Counted from the first letter of the stretch, positions 40,904 to 52,385 are shown. The stretch is DNA of 64,000 bases from an uncultured Eubacteriales bacterium (GCA_900543625.1 UQSF01000007.1:1-64000); one strand, 5' to 3'. Numbers and translations are program-made. Notes: generated by a model from the sequence alone, not told the origin.

Positions 40904-41113
40904 TTAATCTCTCACAATGCTGATTACCACGTCCGGGCAAGTGCGCGCGCAGGAAGCGCAGCCAATGCAGGCCTCCGGATTCGCGACGACGGACGGATGA
41001 TAACCCTTTGCGTTGAGTTTGTCCTTCGCCAGCGCCAGGACACCCTTCGGGCAAGCTCTGACACAGAGACCGCAACCCTTGCAAAGATTCTCGTTGATGG
41101 TCACCTTTACCAT
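40904..41113 (-). CDS. korD: 2x[4Fe-4S] ferredoxin subunit
   Basis: A 69-aa ferredoxin with two full cluster motifs, CKGCGLCVRACPKG and CIGCASCARTCPDV. It leads the kor operon, consistent with the delta subunit that passes electrons from the TPP centre to free ferredoxin. Confidence 0.95.
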   Translation of the reverse strand: MVKVTINENLCKGCGLCVRACPKGVLALAKDKLNAKGYHPSVVANPEACIGCASCARTCPDVVISIVRD

Positions 41114-41173
41114 TTTTGCTACCTCTTTTCTGTTCTGTTTTGCGAAATTGCCTATGTAAACCGCATGCGCGGG

Positions 41174-41902
41174 TTACGCCTGTTTCTTCTCCGACAAGCT
41201 GTGGATATAGCTGTCCCAGTCGCGCTTCATGATGATGTCGATGGGGACGGGCTTGCCGATGTACTTCGGGTCGTGCCCTTCGGCCAGAAAGATGTCAAGC
41301 ATCTCCTTCTTGCCGGTCGTGTACATGACCGGAACGCCTGTCCGGTCGCTGACCTCGCGCAGCATCTCATAACCGTCGCGCAGCTCCGCCGGCGTGGTCA
41401 TGGTGGCGAGGTTGGTGTTGTTGATCATGCCGGTGATCTTCAGGTGGGAATGGATCTCCATCTGCTGCTGCAGGTCGATGATCTTCTCCACCGTGCCGGC
41501 AAGCGGGCGGCGGATATTGACGACATTCAGGACCTCCAGCTGTTCCGAGCCCATGGCCATGAAGTCCTGAAAGTCCTCATAATAACGGCCGAGCGCGGTG
41601 GAGCCGACGGCGTCGCCGCCGACGTCGAACACGACGGTATCCCAGTTCATGGCAAATGCAGAAGCGACCTCCGCCGGCAGCGACAGCGTCTCCACGCCGG
41701 AGCAGGCATAGTTCGGAGAGATGAGACGGATCTCTTTCTGCTCCACGAGCTTGCCGCGCTCAGTCAGGCGGAAGTAAGTATTGACCAGGTCCAGGTCAAT
41801 GAGTTCTGTCTTTCCGGTTTCAGCCGCTTTAAAAGCAAAATTCAGCGCAAGCTCACTCTTGCCGCTGCCGTAGTTGCCGATCATAACGTATATCTTTTTC
41901 AA
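41174..41902 (-). CDS. P-loop nucleotide-binding protein linked to kor operon
   Basis: A 242-aa ATP/GTP-binding protein. Walker A is IGNYGSGKSELALNFA near residue 8, the switch-like DLDLVNTYF follows, and WDTVVFDVGGDAVGSTALG is the Walker B region. The fold resembles SIMIBI ATPases (MinD/CobQ type). It sits 60 bases upstream of the ferredoxin subunit in the same direction, suggesting a maturation, assembly or regulatory role for the oxidoreductase. I know no proven function. Confidence 0.75.
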   Translation of the reverse strand: MKKIYVMIGNYGSGKSELALNFAFKAAETGKTELIDLDLVNTYFRLTERGKLVEQKEIRLISPNYACSGVETLSLPAEVASAFAMNWDTVVFDVGGDAVGSTALGRYYEDFQDFMAMGSEQLEVLNVVNIRRPLAGTVEKIIDLQQQMEIHSHLKITGMINNTNLATMTTPAELRDGYEMLREVSDRTGVPVMYTTGKKEMLDIFLAEGHDPKYIGKPVPIDIIMKRDWDSYIHSLSEKKQA

Positions 41903-42115
41903 AACAAAGCTCCTCCCCTCGAGGGGTATTCAAAATGTGCAAATGGGTATTAAAAATCAAAATATATCCATTCAAATATTCAAATCTCAACGGTTATCAT
42001 CATAGCACAATCGCGCGAATTCGTCAACAAACGTTGTTTGGCTTTGTGGAACGTGTCTAATTTCCGCGCGTGTTTCTGGACAAGTTGCCAGTTATCTGAA
42101 AATTAACGGCAATGT

Positions 42116-42919
42116 TCAGGAATTAACGCTATTTCTTTCCTTTTTCAGGTAGAGATACCACGCGTTCACGCCGACCAGAAGCCCGCCGCCGACGAGATTG
42201 CCGAGCGTGACCGGCAGCAGATTGCCGGCGAGCGCCCTGCCCCACGTCAGCCCTTCGGCAGCAGCGCCGGTCTGCCCCGCCGTGAAGAGTCCCGCCGCGA
42301 GGTAGTACATATTGGCGATGCTGTGCTCAAAGCCCGCGACCACGAACGCCATGATCGGGAAAAAGACGGCCGCGATCTTCCCGCCGACAGTCTTTGCGGC
42401 ATTGGCCATCCAGACGGCGATGCACACGAGGAAGTTGCAGAGGATGCCGCGCACGAATGCATCGCAGAACGTCAGCCCCGCTTTCGTCTGTGCGATGGCG
42501 ATAACGGACGCCGCGAGCTTGCCGCCGAACGCGGAAAAGACGTGCCCCGACACGCACAGCGCCGTAACGAGCACTGCGCCCGCAAAGTTGCCCAGATAGA
42601 CAACGAGCCAGTTGCGCAGCATCTGCCGCACCGTGATCGTGCGCGCCAGAACGCCCATAATCATGAGATTGTTGCCGGTGAAGAGCTCGCTTCCGGCCAC
42701 GATGACCATGGCGAGGCCGGCCGGAAACACGCAGCCGGAGACGAGCTTTGCCAGCGACGGATCGCCGACCGTCGCCGCGGCAGCCGTGGACGCGACGCCC
42801 GCAAGCGCGACGAACGCGCCCGCAAGGCAGGCGAGCAAAAACATCCGCCCCAGCGGCAGTGCGGCCTTGGTGCGGCAGGCGGAAAGATAATTCTCCGCGA
42901 TCTCTTTGGGTGTGCACAT
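42116..42919 (-). CDS. focA: Formate/nitrite channel (FNT family)
   Basis: A 267-aa pentameric-channel subunit with six helices. FNT landmarks include ELFTGNNLMIMGVLA in the central half-helix and AFVVAGFEHSIANMYYLAAG with the conserved His. It moves formate, nitrite or hydrosulfide across the membrane; formate is plausible for a fermenting anaerobe. The ATG at 42919 follows GGAGGACGTTACCT. Single gene with its own promoter region. Confidence 0.9.
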   Translation of the reverse strand: MCTPKEIAENYLSACRTKAALPLGRMFLLACLAGAFVALAGVASTAAAATVGDPSLAKLVSGCVFPAGLAMVIVAGSELFTGNNLMIMGVLARTITVRQMLRNWLVVYLGNFAGAVLVTALCVSGHVFSAFGGKLAASVIAIAQTKAGLTFCDAFVRGILCNFLVCIAVWMANAAKTVGGKIAAVFFPIMAFVVAGFEHSIANMYYLAAGLFTAGQTGAAAEGLTWGRALAGNLLPVTLGNLVGGGLLVGVNAWYLYLKKERNSVNS

Positions 42920-43003
42920 AGGTAACGTCCTCCGGCAAAGCACAAGATATATGATACGCATTATCTTACTATCATGTATCTTGTGCTGTCAAGTGCACAG
43001 GCA

Positions 43004-43034
43004 AAAAAAGCAGCCGGAGTATTCTCCGGCTGCC
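43004..43034 (-). terminator. Terminator of spoIIA operon
   Basis: Stem GCAGCCGGAG/CTCCGGCTGC (43011-43020/43025-43034) overlapping the sigF stop, followed by seven T on the minus strand. Confidence 0.85.
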
Positions 43035-43747
43035 TAGGCATCCAGCCACACGCGCATACGCTCCACGGCGCGCCGCTCGAGCCGCGAGACCTGCACCTGC
43101 GAGATGTGCAGGAGCTCGGCCGCGCGCTGCTGCGTCAGGCCGTGATAAAAACGCAGCGCGATCACCTGCCGCTCTCTCTCCGGCAGGCGGCGCAGCGCCT
43201 CGCGCAGGTCGGCATATTCGACCATGCGCGTCTCCTGCTCGTAATCCCCGAGCGTGTGCTCGAGCGTAAAGCCCGTCTCGCCGTTTTCCCTCTGCAGGGA
43301 TTCCGTAGGACCGGTGGCCGTCTCCGCGGCCGCGATCTCCTCCGGCTCGAGCCCGGTCTCGGCGGCGAGCTCCGAGAGCGTCGGCTCGCGGCCGAGCGTC
43401 TGCTCAAGGCGGGTGCGCGCCGTGCGGATGCCCTGCGCGCGCTCCTTCATGCTGCGGCTGACCTTGACCGCGCCGTCATCGCGCAGAAAGCGCCGGATCT
43501 CCCCTGCGATCTTCGGCACAGCATACGTAGAAAAGCACGTTCCGAACTGTTCGTCAAAGCCCTGCATGGCCTTGAGAAAGCCGACGCAGCCGAGCTGATA
43601 CAGGTCGTCCGGCTCGACGCCGCGGCCGAAAAAGCGCCGCGCCACGCTCCAGATGAGCCCGGTGTTTTCCTCGACCATCCGCTCCGCCGCCTGTACGTCA
43701 CCCGCCTGCGCGCGCCGCAGCAGCGCACGCGTCTCTTCGGCGATCAT
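43034..43747 (-). CDS. sigF: Sporulation sigma factor F
   Basis: A 237-aa sigma factor for the forespore. Region 2 has NTGLIWSVARRFFGRGVEPD then DLYQLGCVGFLKAMQGFDEQ, and region 4 ends RFYHGLTQQRAAELLHISQVQVSRLERRA (positions about 200-228). ATG overlaps the spoIIAB stop (ATGA). The three-gene operon order spoIIAA-spoIIAB-sigF is the classic one, which distinguishes it from sigG. Confidence 0.95.
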   Translation of the reverse strand: MIAEETRALLRRAQAGDVQAAERMVEENTGLIWSVARRFFGRGVEPDDLYQLGCVGFLKAMQGFDEQFGTCFSTYAVPKIAGEIRRFLRDDGAVKVSRSMKERAQGIRTARTRLEQTLGREPTLSELAAETGLEPEEIAAAETATGPTESLQRENGETGFTLEHTLGDYEQETRMVEYADLREALRRLPERERQVIALRFYHGLTQQRAAELLHISQVQVSRLERRAVERMRVWLDA

Positions 43748-44178
43748 GCGCGGCGGCGGATGCGGCGGCACATCGTCACGGTCGTGCCGCGGCCGGGCAC
43801 AGACTTGACCCGCAGCGTGTCCATAAAGCTCTCCATGATCGTAAAGCCCATACCGCTGCGTTCCTCCCCGCCGGTGGTGTACATCGGCGTGCGTGCCTGC
43901 GCCACGTCCGCGATGCCGACGCCGTGATCCTTGACGGCGATCTCCAGCCGCTCGTCCGGCAGAATGCGCACGCGCACCTGCACCGTGCCGAGCACGTCCG
44001 GATAGGCGTGCACGACGGCGTTCGTCACGGCCTCGGACACGGCGGTCTTGATGTCGCCGAGCTCGGCAAGCGTCGGGTCGAGCTGGGCGGCAAAGGCCGC
44101 TACTGCCGCACGCGCAAAGCCCTCGTTCACGCTGCGCGCCGGAAACTCCAGCTTCATGTAATTCTTTTGCGTCAACAC
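43744..44178 (-). CDS. spoIIAB: Anti-sigma F factor (serine kinase)
   Basis: A 144-aa GHKL-fold kinase. The N box is SEAVTNAVVHAYP, and DHGVGIADV and TTGGEERSGMGFTIMESFMD form the lid. It holds sigma-F inactive and phosphorylates SpoIIAA. Its start overlaps the spoIIAA stop, so stoichiometry is translationally coupled. Confidence 0.95.
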   Translation of the reverse strand: MLTQKNYMKLEFPARSVNEGFARAAVAAFAAQLDPTLAELGDIKTAVSEAVTNAVVHAYPDVLGTVQVRVRILPDERLEIAVKDHGVGIADVAQARTPMYTTGGEERSGMGFTIMESFMDTLRVKSVPGRGTTVTMCRRIRRRA

Positions 44179-44507
44179 TGTTCACACTCCTTTTCCCGGT
44201 CGTCAAGCACCGGGACGATCTTCGTCAGCCCCGCAACATCCAGCACCCGCCGCACCTGCCCCGGCACGCCCGAGAGCGCCAGTGCGCCGCCCGTCTGCCG
44301 CAGGAGGCGGTCGGTCTTGAGGATGACCGCGATCCCGGAGCTGTCCATAAAGCTCACCCCCGACAGGTCGAGCACGCAGCGGCGCGGCAGATATTCCTCC
44401 ACGGCGTCCTCGATGCCGGGCATGACCGTCTGCGCCGCCGCATGATCGAGTTCGCCCACCAGCCGCAGTGTCAGGCAGCGGCCGTCATCATGCGTTATGA
44501 TCCGCAT
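44172..44507 (-). CDS. spoIIAA: Anti-anti-sigma F factor
   Basis: A 111-aa STAS-domain protein. The phosphorylated Ser lies in LSGVSFMDSSGIAVI. It releases sigma-F when dephosphorylated in the forespore by SpoIIE. The ATG at 44507 follows ATAGGAGGGACAAGCAG. Confidence 0.95.
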   Translation of the reverse strand: MRIITHDDGRCLTLRLVGELDHAAAQTVMPGIEDAVEEYLPRRCVLDLSGVSFMDSSGIAVILKTDRLLRQTGGALALSGVPGQVRRVLDVAGLTKIVPVLDDREKECEQC

Positions 44508-44528
44508 CTGCTTGTCCCTCCTATTCCA

Positions 44529-44580
44529 AAAGAAAAAAAACACCGCATACGGCCGAAGCCGTACACGGTGTTATTGTAGC
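44529..44580 (-). terminator. Hairpin after valS
   Basis: Imperfect stem ACACCGcaTACGGC/GCCGTAcaCGGTGT with an A-rich end (44529-44542) that is T-rich on the minus strand. It ends the valS transcript before the spoIIA operon. Confidence 0.6.
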
Positions 44581-44616
44581 GTAATGCCGCTGTGGTTTTT
44601 TGTCGGACGCGGGTGC

Positions 44617-47241
44617 TCAGCCAAGGTTTTTCAGGCTGGCCTCGAGATTTTCCACGAGCGCCTTCGCCTTCTCGGCGCGCTCGCGCTCCGTCTGCACGAC
44701 GGCCTCCGGCGCACGGGAGATGAAGTTCTCGTTCGAGAGCTTGCGCATCTGACCCTCGTAATTCTTGCGCGCCTTTTCGAGCTCCTTTTCCAGCCGTGCG
44801 CGCTCCTTGTCGAGGTCGATGAGCTCGGCCATCGGCATGAAGAGCTTGGCCTCCTCCGTGACGACGGAGACCATGTGCTCGGCATCCGCCGGCAGCGTAC
44901 TGCTGATCGTGATCTGCTCGGCATAGGCGAGCTTCGAGATATAGCTCTCGCCGCTGCGGAAGGCATCCTGCCGCTCAGTCGTGATGAACAGGTGCGCCTT
45001 TCTGCTCGGCGGCACGTTCATCTCGGCGCGGCGGCTGCGCACGGCACGGATGGCGTTCATGACCATCTCAAAGTCACGCTCCTCCGCCGGGAAAGCGAGA
45101 GACTCGGTATACTCCGGATAGCGGGCGATCATGAGCGCCTCACCGTCATGCGGCAGCGCCTGCCAGATCTCCTCGGTGATGAACGGCATGAACGGGTGCA
45201 GGAGCTTGAGGATATCCGTCAGGACATACAGCAGCACCTGCTGCGCGCTGCGTGCGCGCGCGGCGTCGCCGCTGTTGAGACGGGGCTTGGTGAGCTCGAT
45301 ATACCAGTCGCAATACGTGTCCCAGATGAAGTCGTAGATCTTCGCCGCGGCGATGCCAATCTCGTACTTATCGAGGTTCTCGCACACTTCCTTCGAGAGC
45401 GTGTTGAGCTTCGAGAGCACCCATTTGTCCTCGAGCTCGAGCGTCTCGGGCAGCTCGTTTTTGTCGATGGTGAGGTTCATCATCACAAAGCGCGATGCGT
45501 TCCAGAGCTTGTTGGCGAAGTTGCGCATGGCGCCGCACTTCTCAACGTAGAAGCGCATATCGTTTCCGGGGCTGTTGCCCGTGATGAGGTTGAAGCGCAG
45601 CGCGTCGGCGCCGTAGGTGTCGGCCATCTCGAGCGGGTCGATGCCGTTGCCGAGGGACTTGGACATTTTGCGTCCCTTATCGTCGCGCACGAGGCCATGG
45701 ATGAACACCGTCGGGAACGGGATGTCCTGCATCTGCTCAAGGCCGGAGAAGATCATACGTGCGACCCAGAAGAAGATGATGTCATAGCCCGTGACCATGA
45801 CGCTCGTCGGATACCAGAACTTGAGATCCTCCGCGTCCTTATCCGGCCAGCCGAGGGTGGAAAACGGCCAGAGCGCGGAGCTGAACCACGTGTCGAGCAC
45901 GTCGGGATCGCGGTGGATATGCTTGCTGTGGCAGGCCTCGCACTCGCAGGCGTCGGTGCGCGAGACGGTGACATGACCGCAGTCGTCGCAGTACCACGCC
46001 GGGATCTGATGCCCCCACCAGAGCTGGCGGGAGATGCACCAGTCGTGCACGTTCTCCATCCAGTTATAATAGGTCTTGCTGAAGCGTTCCGGCACGAACT
46101 TGATGCGTCCGTCGCGCACGGCCTCGATGGCAGGTTCGGCCAGCGGCTTCATCTTGACGAACCACTGCGGGCTCGTCATCGGCTCGACCGTCGTACCGCA
46201 GCGGTAGCACGTGCCGACGTTGTGGTTGTAGGGCTCGGTCTTGATGAGGTAGCCCTGCTCCTCGAGATCGGCCACGATGGCCTTGCGCGCCTCGTAGCGG
46301 TCGAGACCGTTATACTTGCCGCCGTTGATGACACGGGCGTCTTCGTCAAAGATCAGGATCTGCTCCAGACCGTGGCGCAGACCGACCTCGTAGTCGTTCG
46401 GGTCGTGGCAGGGCGTCATCTTGACGCAGCCGGTGCCAAAATCAAGCTCGACATAATCATCGGCCACGATGGGCAGCTCACGCCCGACCAGCGGCAGGAT
46501 CGCCGTCTTGCCGACGAGGTGCTGATAGCGCTCATCCGCCGGGTTGACCGCGATGCCGGTGTCGCCGAGCATGGTCTCGGGACGGGTGGTGGCGATGGTC
46601 AGATACTCGTCGCTGTCCTTGAGCGGGTAGCGGATATACCAGAACGAGCCGGGCATATCCTTATACTCGACCTCCGCGTCGGACAGGGCGGTGCGGCAGT
46701 GCGGGCACCAGTTGATGATGCGGTTGCCCTTGTAGATGAGGCCCTTTTCATACAGCTCGCAGAATGTCTCGCGCACGGCCTTCGAGCAGCCCTCATCCAT
46801 GGTGAAGCGGCTGCGATCCCAGTCGCAGGACACGCCGAGCGACTTCTGCTGCTCGACGATGCGGTTGCCGTACTGCTTTTTCCACGCCCAGACGCGCTCC
46901 AGAAATGCATCACGGCCGAGATCGTAGCGGGTCAGGCCCTCTTCCTTGCGCAGCATCTCCTCGACCTTGATCTGCGTGGCAATGCCGGCGTGATCCGTGC
47001 CGGGCACCCACAGGGCGGCATAGCCCTGCATACGCTTATAGCGCGTGAGGATGTCCTGCAGCGTCGCATCGAGCGCGTGGCCCATGTGCAGCTGACCCGT
47101 AACATTTGGGGGCGGCATGACAATGGAAAACGGCTTTTTGTCCGGATCGGCTTTGCCGGCAAAATAGCCGCCGCGCATCCACATGTCATAAATCTTCTTC
47201 TCGACCTGTTTGGGGTCGTAGACCTTCGGAAGCTCTTTCAT
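44617..47241 (-). CDS. valS: Valyl-tRNA synthetase
   Basis: An 874-aa class I synthetase. [20 protein letters not shown] is the HIGH region, [14 protein letters not shown] the KMSKS loop (about residue 525), and the C-terminal coiled coil ends the protein ([20 protein letters not shown]). Length is normal. A T-box leader with a GUC-type specifier candidate regulates it in response to uncharged tRNA-Val. Confidence 0.97.
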   Translation of the reverse strand: MKELPKVYDPKQVEKKIYDMWMRGGYFAGKADPDKKPFSIVMPPPNVTGQLHMGHALDATLQDILTRYKRMQGYAALWVPGTDHAGIATQIKVEEMLRKEEGLTRYDLGRDAFLERVWAWKKQYGNRIVEQQKSLGVSCDWDRSRFTMDEGCSKAVRETFCELYEKGLIYKGNRIINWCPHCRTALSDAEVEYKDMPGSFWYIRYPLKDSDEYLTIATTRPETMLGDTGIAVNPADERYQHLVGKTAILPLVGRELPIVADDYVELDFGTGCVKMTPCHDPNDYEVGLRHGLEQILIFDEDARVINGGKYNGLDRYEARKAIVADLEEQGYLIKTEPYNHNVGTCYRCGTTVEPMTSPQWFVKMKPLAEPAIEAVRDGRIKFVPERFSKTYYNWMENVHDWCISRQLWWGHQIPAWYCDDCGHVTVSRTDACECEACHSKHIHRDPDVLDTWFSSALWPFSTLGWPDKDAEDLKFWYPTSVMVTGYDIIFFWVARMIFSGLEQMQDIPFPTVFIHGLVRDDKGRKMSKSLGNGIDPLEMADTYGADALRFNLITGNSPGNDMRFYVEKCGAMRNFANKLWNASRFVMMNLTIDKNELPETLELEDKWVLSKLNTLSKEVCENLDKYEIGIAAAKIYDFIWDTYCDWYIELTKPRLNSGDAARARSAQQVLLYVLTDILKLLHPFMPFITEEIWQALPHDGEALMIARYPEYTESLAFPAEERDFEMVMNAIRAVRSRRAEMNVPPSRKAHLFITTERQDAFRSGESYISKLAYAEQITISSTLPADAEHMVSVVTEEAKLFMPMAELIDLDKERARLEKELEKARKNYEGQMRKLSNENFISRAPEAVVQTERERAEKAKALVENLEASLKNLG

Positions 47242-47261
47242 GGCTCTCCTCCTTTGAGATT

Positions 47262-47510
47262 GCCGGGGCGCAAAAAATCGCCCCGAAACGAACTGTTTCA
47301 GGGCGATCGAAACCGCGGTACCACCTGAATTCCACGCAGACGCGTGACACTCTTGTCTCTGTAACGGGAGAACCCGGCCGCCCTACTCCGTTCAGGCAGG
47401 CTGCTCCGGGGCGACCTTCATCTCCGGCATCCGAAAGGCTCGCACCAACCGCCTTCTCTCTGACGTCCGCCGGGAGACTACTCCTCCCCTTCTTCGCATA
47501 TGGATGCAAA
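47262..47510 (-). ncRNA. T-box leader of valS
   Basis: The T-box core AGGTGGTACCGCGG appears on the minus strand (47326-47313), followed by the terminator ATCGCCCTGAAAC...GTTTCGGGGCGAT and six T (47307-47272). Stem I upstream contains a likely specifier GTC (in ATGAAGGTCGCC, about 47419-47408), which would read tRNA-Val(GAC), present in this window. Uncharged tRNA should favour the antiterminator and valS expression. Confidence 0.85.
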
Positions 47511-47511
47511 A

Positions 47512-47540
47512 ATTATAGGCTTTGCAGCACCGTTTGTCAA
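47512..47540 (-). promoter_or_regulatory. valS promoter
   Basis: Minus-strand TTGACA (47540-47535), 17-base spacer and TATAAT (47517-47512), a full consensus promoter overlapping the end of the upstream flavoprotein gene. Confidence 0.9.
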
Positions 47541-48343
47541 GCGTTTCTGAGCCAGCGCACAACGGAAAGTGCCGCGCGGTTGCCCTCGCCGACCGCAGCC
47601 GGGATCTGATAGGGTGCACCGGTGCAGTCTCCGGCCGCGAAAACGCCCGGAATGCTCGCCGCGCAGTCATCATCCACGACGATGTGCCCGTTATCCGTCG
47701 CCAGGCCGGGCAGGAGCGTATCGGCCGCAAAGCCAGCGCGCAGGATGAAAACGACGTCCGCCGGCTCCGCCGTGCCGTCGACCACGAGCGCATCGGCGCG
47801 CTCGGTGCCGCGGATCTCAAAGCGGTGCTTTTTCCCTTCGTAATAGTGCACGTCACAGCCGATCTCCCGCAGGAAGCCGGCCTCCTCCGGCGCGTCCGCC
47901 GCGAGGCCGATGACCGCCGCGCGCTTGCCGCGATAGAGCATCCCGTCACAGGTGGCGCAATAGCTCACGCCGCGGCCGAGAAACTCCGCCTCGCCCGGAA
48001 ACGTGCCGCGCTGGGCAATGCCGGTCGCCAGCAGCAGCGCCCTGCCCTCTGCAAATTCCTTGCCCGCCGAGACGCCGAACGTCTTGCCCATCGGCATCGC
48101 CGAGAGCGCCCGCTCGCGCAAAAAGTCCGCGCCGAGGTCGCGCGCCTGCTGCGTCATGGTCTCGAGCAGCGCAGGTCCGGACACATCCGGCACGCCGGGA
48201 TAGTTCGTGACATGCCCGGCCTTATACAGCGCGCTGTCAGCCGCGCCGCCGCAGATCACGCACACGGACAGGTTCCGGTTGCGCGCGGTCATGGCCGCCG
48301 ACAGCCCCGCAGGCCCGCCGCCGATGATGAGCAGATCGTACAT
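47537..48343 (-). CDS. Thioredoxin-reductase-like flavoprotein without NADPH motifs
   Basis: A 268-aa FAD protein. The N-terminal FAD motif is IIGGGPAGLSAA, the redox pair is in SYCATCDGM, and the second FAD site is VFAAGDCTGAPYQIPAAVGE. The segment where normal TrxR has GGGDSA reads VIGLAADAPEEAG, and the HRRxxxR motif is replaced by GKKHRFEIRGTE. It is also about 40 residues short. These losses match ferredoxin-dependent flavin thioredoxin reductases described in Clostridium, so ferredoxin may be the electron donor; this is inference. Confidence 0.8.
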   Translation of the reverse strand: MYDLLIIGGGPAGLSAAMTARNRNLSVCVICGGAADSALYKAGHVTNYPGVPDVSGPALLETMTQQARDLGADFLRERALSAMPMGKTFGVSAGKEFAEGRALLLATGIAQRGTFPGEAEFLGRGVSYCATCDGMLYRGKRAAVIGLAADAPEEAGFLREIGCDVHYYEGKKHRFEIRGTERADALVVDGTAEPADVVFILRAGFAADTLLPGLATDNGHIVVDDDCAASIPGVFAAGDCTGAPYQIPAAVGEGNRAALSVVRWLRNA

Positions 48344-48462
48344 GGCTCATACCTCCGATTCAGTTGTTTTTACCTGATTATATATTTCTTTTTGGATATT
48401 GTAAACAGAAATCGAATCGTGTATAATACTTCTGCAATATTAAGTGGAGTTGAAATAACACT

Positions 48463-50124
<1,662 letters not shown>

Positions 50125-50143
50125 ATGTAAATATTTATGATTT

Positions 50144-50177
50144 ATCCCTCCCGTTTGTCACGGGAGGGATATTTTTT
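50144..50177 (+). terminator. Terminator of glnS
   Basis: An 11-bp perfect stem ATCCCTCCCGT/ACGGGAGGGAT (50144-50154/50160-50170) and six T. Confidence 0.9.
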
Positions 50178-50200
50178 GTGGCGAAATCGTGAATTTCTTA

Positions 50201-50229
50201 TTGACAACTGTCGCCCATGGTGGTATTTT
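50201..50229 (+). promoter_or_regulatory. pyrR-uraA promoter
   Basis: TTGACA (50201-50206), 17-base spacer and TATTTT (50224-50229), located 150 bases before pyrR, leaving room for an attenuator leader. Confidence 0.8.
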
Positions 50230-50328
50230 ACGCAGGATGATATTTTTAAGTCGGTACGAGATACCGGCAAGGTGTCACGGCTAATGGAATCACGGTGGGA
50301 GTCACTATGTGCTCTCCCTGCGCGCTGC

Positions 50329-50359
50329 CGCCTTGTCTGGACTCGGACAGGGCGTTTTT
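50329..50359 (+). terminator. Attenuator terminator ahead of pyrR
   Basis: A 9-bp stem CGCCTTGTC/GACAGGGCG (50329-50337/50346-50354) with five T, 21 bases before the pyrR start. In Bacillus, PyrR with UMP promotes such terminators; a clear PyrR-binding loop consensus was not found here. Confidence 0.75.
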
Positions 50360-50379
50360 CTATGCACGGAGGCATCGCT

Positions 50380-50925
50380 GTGGAGCTCAAATGCAAGGCG
50401 AAGATCATGGATGCGGCCGCGATCGACCGCACGCTCGTGCGCATCGCGCATGAGATCCTTGAAAAGAACGACGGCACGGAGGATCTGTGCCTGATCGGCA
50501 TCCACACGCGCGGCGTGCCGCTGGCGCGCAGGCTGGCCGGGAACATTGCGCGCATCGACGGTGTGCAGCTGCCGGTCGGTGAGCTGGACATCTCGCTCTA
50601 CCGTGACGATCTGAGTCCGGCTGCGGATACGCCGGTGCTCAACCGCACCGATGTCCCCTTCCCGGTTGCGGGCAAAACCGTCGTGCTGGTCGACGATGTC
50701 ATCTACACCTGCCGCACGGCACGCGCGGCACTCGACGCCGTGATGCGCCTCGGCCGTCCGGCGCGCATCCAGCTCTTCGCCCTGATCGACCGCGGTCATT
50801 CGGAGCTGCCGATCAAGGCCACCTACGTGGGCAAAAATATCCCGACCGCCAAGAGCGAGATCGTGGCCGTCCGCCTGCAGGAGACGGACGGGGAAAACAG
50901 TGTCTGCATCCTCGAGAGAGGATAA
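50380..50925 (+). CDS. pyrR: PyrR pyrimidine operon regulator / uracil phosphoribosyltransferase
   Basis: A 181-aa PRTase-fold RNA-binding regulator. The PRPP motif is [20 protein letters not shown] and the N-terminal [33 protein letters not shown] match PyrR. Start is GTG 50380, seven bases after GGAGG; an in-frame ATG upstream overlaps the ribosome site. It lies with uraA, so it should control uracil uptake. Confidence 0.93.
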   Translation: MELKCKAKIMDAAAIDRTLVRIAHEILEKNDGTEDLCLIGIHTRGVPLARRLAGNIARIDGVQLPVGELDISLYRDDLSPAADTPVLNRTDVPFPVAGKTVVLVDDVIYTCRTARAALDAVMRLGRPARIQLFALIDRGHSELPIKATYVGKNIPTAKSEIVAVRLQETDGENSVCILERG

Positions 50926-50960
50926 AGAATAGATTAAATTTTCACGGGAGGAAAAAATCT

Positions 50961-52322
50961 ATGAACAACAAATCCATCGGCACCGAGCCGGTGTACGACG
51001 CACGTACACTCGGCGCGCCCAGAATGTTCATTCTGGGTCTCCAGCACATGTTCGCCATGTTCGGCGCGACCGTCCTCGTCCCGGCGCTCTCCGGCCTCGA
51101 CGTCGCAACCACGCTGCTGTTCGCCGGCCTCGGCACGCTGCTGTTCCACCTGCTGACCAAGGGCAAAGTCCCGGCCTTCCTCGGCAGCTCGTTCGCCTTC
51201 ATCGGCGGCTACAACGCCGTGCGCACCATCGGGACGAATCCGGACGGCTCCGCGATCTATAATAATGACCTGCTGGCCTACGCCTGCTTCGGCGTCGCCA
51301 TCGCGGGCCTGATGTACATCATCCTGTCGACCCTGTTCAAGGTCTTCGGCGTCAAGAAAGTCATGCGCTACTTCCCGCCGATCGTCACCGGCCCGATCAT
51401 CATCGCCATCGGCCTGACGCTGTCCTCTTCCGCCATCACCAACTGCCGTGCCAACTGGCTTGTCGCCGTCGTCGCGATCCTGATCGTCATCGGCTTCAAC
51501 ATGTGGGGCAAGGGCATGACCAAGATCATCCCGATCCTGCTCGGCGTGCTCGGCTCCTATATCTTCGCACTCATCGTTGACCCCGCGGAGCGTGCCTCCG
51601 TCGCCGCTGCCGTCAGCAGCGCCAAGTGGTTCGGCCTGCCAATCTTCTGGAAAAACAGCGTGTTCCACCTCTTTGCCGGCCCGGTCGACAGCGGCGTCCT
51701 CTGGTCCGCCGTGCTGACGGTCGTGCCCCTGTCCCTTGCCACCATGGTCGAGCACATCGGCGACATCTGCGCCATCTCCTCCACCTGCGGCAAGAACTTC
51801 ATGGTCGACCCCGGCTTCCACCGCACCCTGCTCGGTGACGGTCTGGCTACCACCCTCGCTTCCCTCTTCGGCGCTCCGGCCAACACCACTTACGGCGAGA
51901 ACACCGGCGTGCTTGCCCTGTCGCGCGTGTACGATCCGCGCGTGATCCGCATCGCTGCCTGCATCGCGATCGTCGTGTCCTTCTGCCCGAAGTTCGCGGC
52001 CCTCGTGTCCGCCATGCCGACGGCCACCATCGGCGGCGTGTCCCTCGTGCTCTACGGCATGATCTCCGCCGTCGGCGTGCGCAACGTCGTCGAGAACAAG
52101 GTCGACTTCACCAACACCCGCAACGTCATCATCGCCGCGCTCATCCTCGTGCTCGCCATCGGCATCACTTACTCCGGCAGCATCCAGATCGGCGTTGTGT
52201 CCCTGTCAGGCCTGGCTGTTTCTTCCATCGTCGGCATCCTGCTCAACGCCATCCTGCCCGGCAAGGACTACACCTTCGAGCAGAACGATCAGGGTGCGAC
52301 CTCCGTGGACTTCAAGGTCTGA
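50961..52322 (+). CDS. uraA: Uracil permease (NCS2 family)
   Basis: A 453-aa nucleobase transporter with about 14 helices. LGLQHMFAMFGATVLVPAL and FGAPANTTYGENTGVLAL (the signature QN/NxT region) are typical of UraA/PyrP. It is 35 bases after pyrR in the same transcript. A GC-rich terminator (52349-52377) follows. Confidence 0.94.
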   Translation: MNNKSIGTEPVYDARTLGAPRMFILGLQHMFAMFGATVLVPALSGLDVATTLLFAGLGTLLFHLLTKGKVPAFLGSSFAFIGGYNAVRTIGTNPDGSAIYNNDLLAYACFGVAIAGLMYIILSTLFKVFGVKKVMRYFPPIVTGPIIIAIGLTLSSSAITNCRANWLVAVVAILIVIGFNMWGKGMTKIIPILLGVLGSYIFALIVDPAERASVAAAVSSAKWFGLPIFWKNSVFHLFAGPVDSGVLWSAVLTVVPLSLATMVEHIGDICAISSTCGKNFMVDPGFHRTLLGDGLATTLASLFGAPANTTYGENTGVLALSRVYDPRVIRIAACIAIVVSFCPKFAALVSAMPTATIGGVSLVLYGMISAVGVRNVVENKVDFTNTRNVIIAALILVLAIGITYSGSIQIGVVSLSGLAVSSIVGILLNAILPGKDYTFEQNDQGATSVDFKV

Positions 52323-52348
52323 GCCTGCATCGAAACCAAATACGCACC

Positions 52349-52385
52349 GGCCGCCGCAGCAGCTCGCTGCGGCGGCCTCTTTGTT
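52349..52385 (+). terminator. Terminator of pyrR-uraA
   Basis: A 12-bp perfect stem GGCCGCCGCAGC/GCTGCGGCGGCC with a TCTTTGTT tail. Confidence 0.85.

Noticed and set aside
44497..47328. 943-codon plus-strand open frame opposite valS
   Set aside because: Shadow of valS in GC-rich DNA; composition is unnatural and valS has full class I synthetase motifs.
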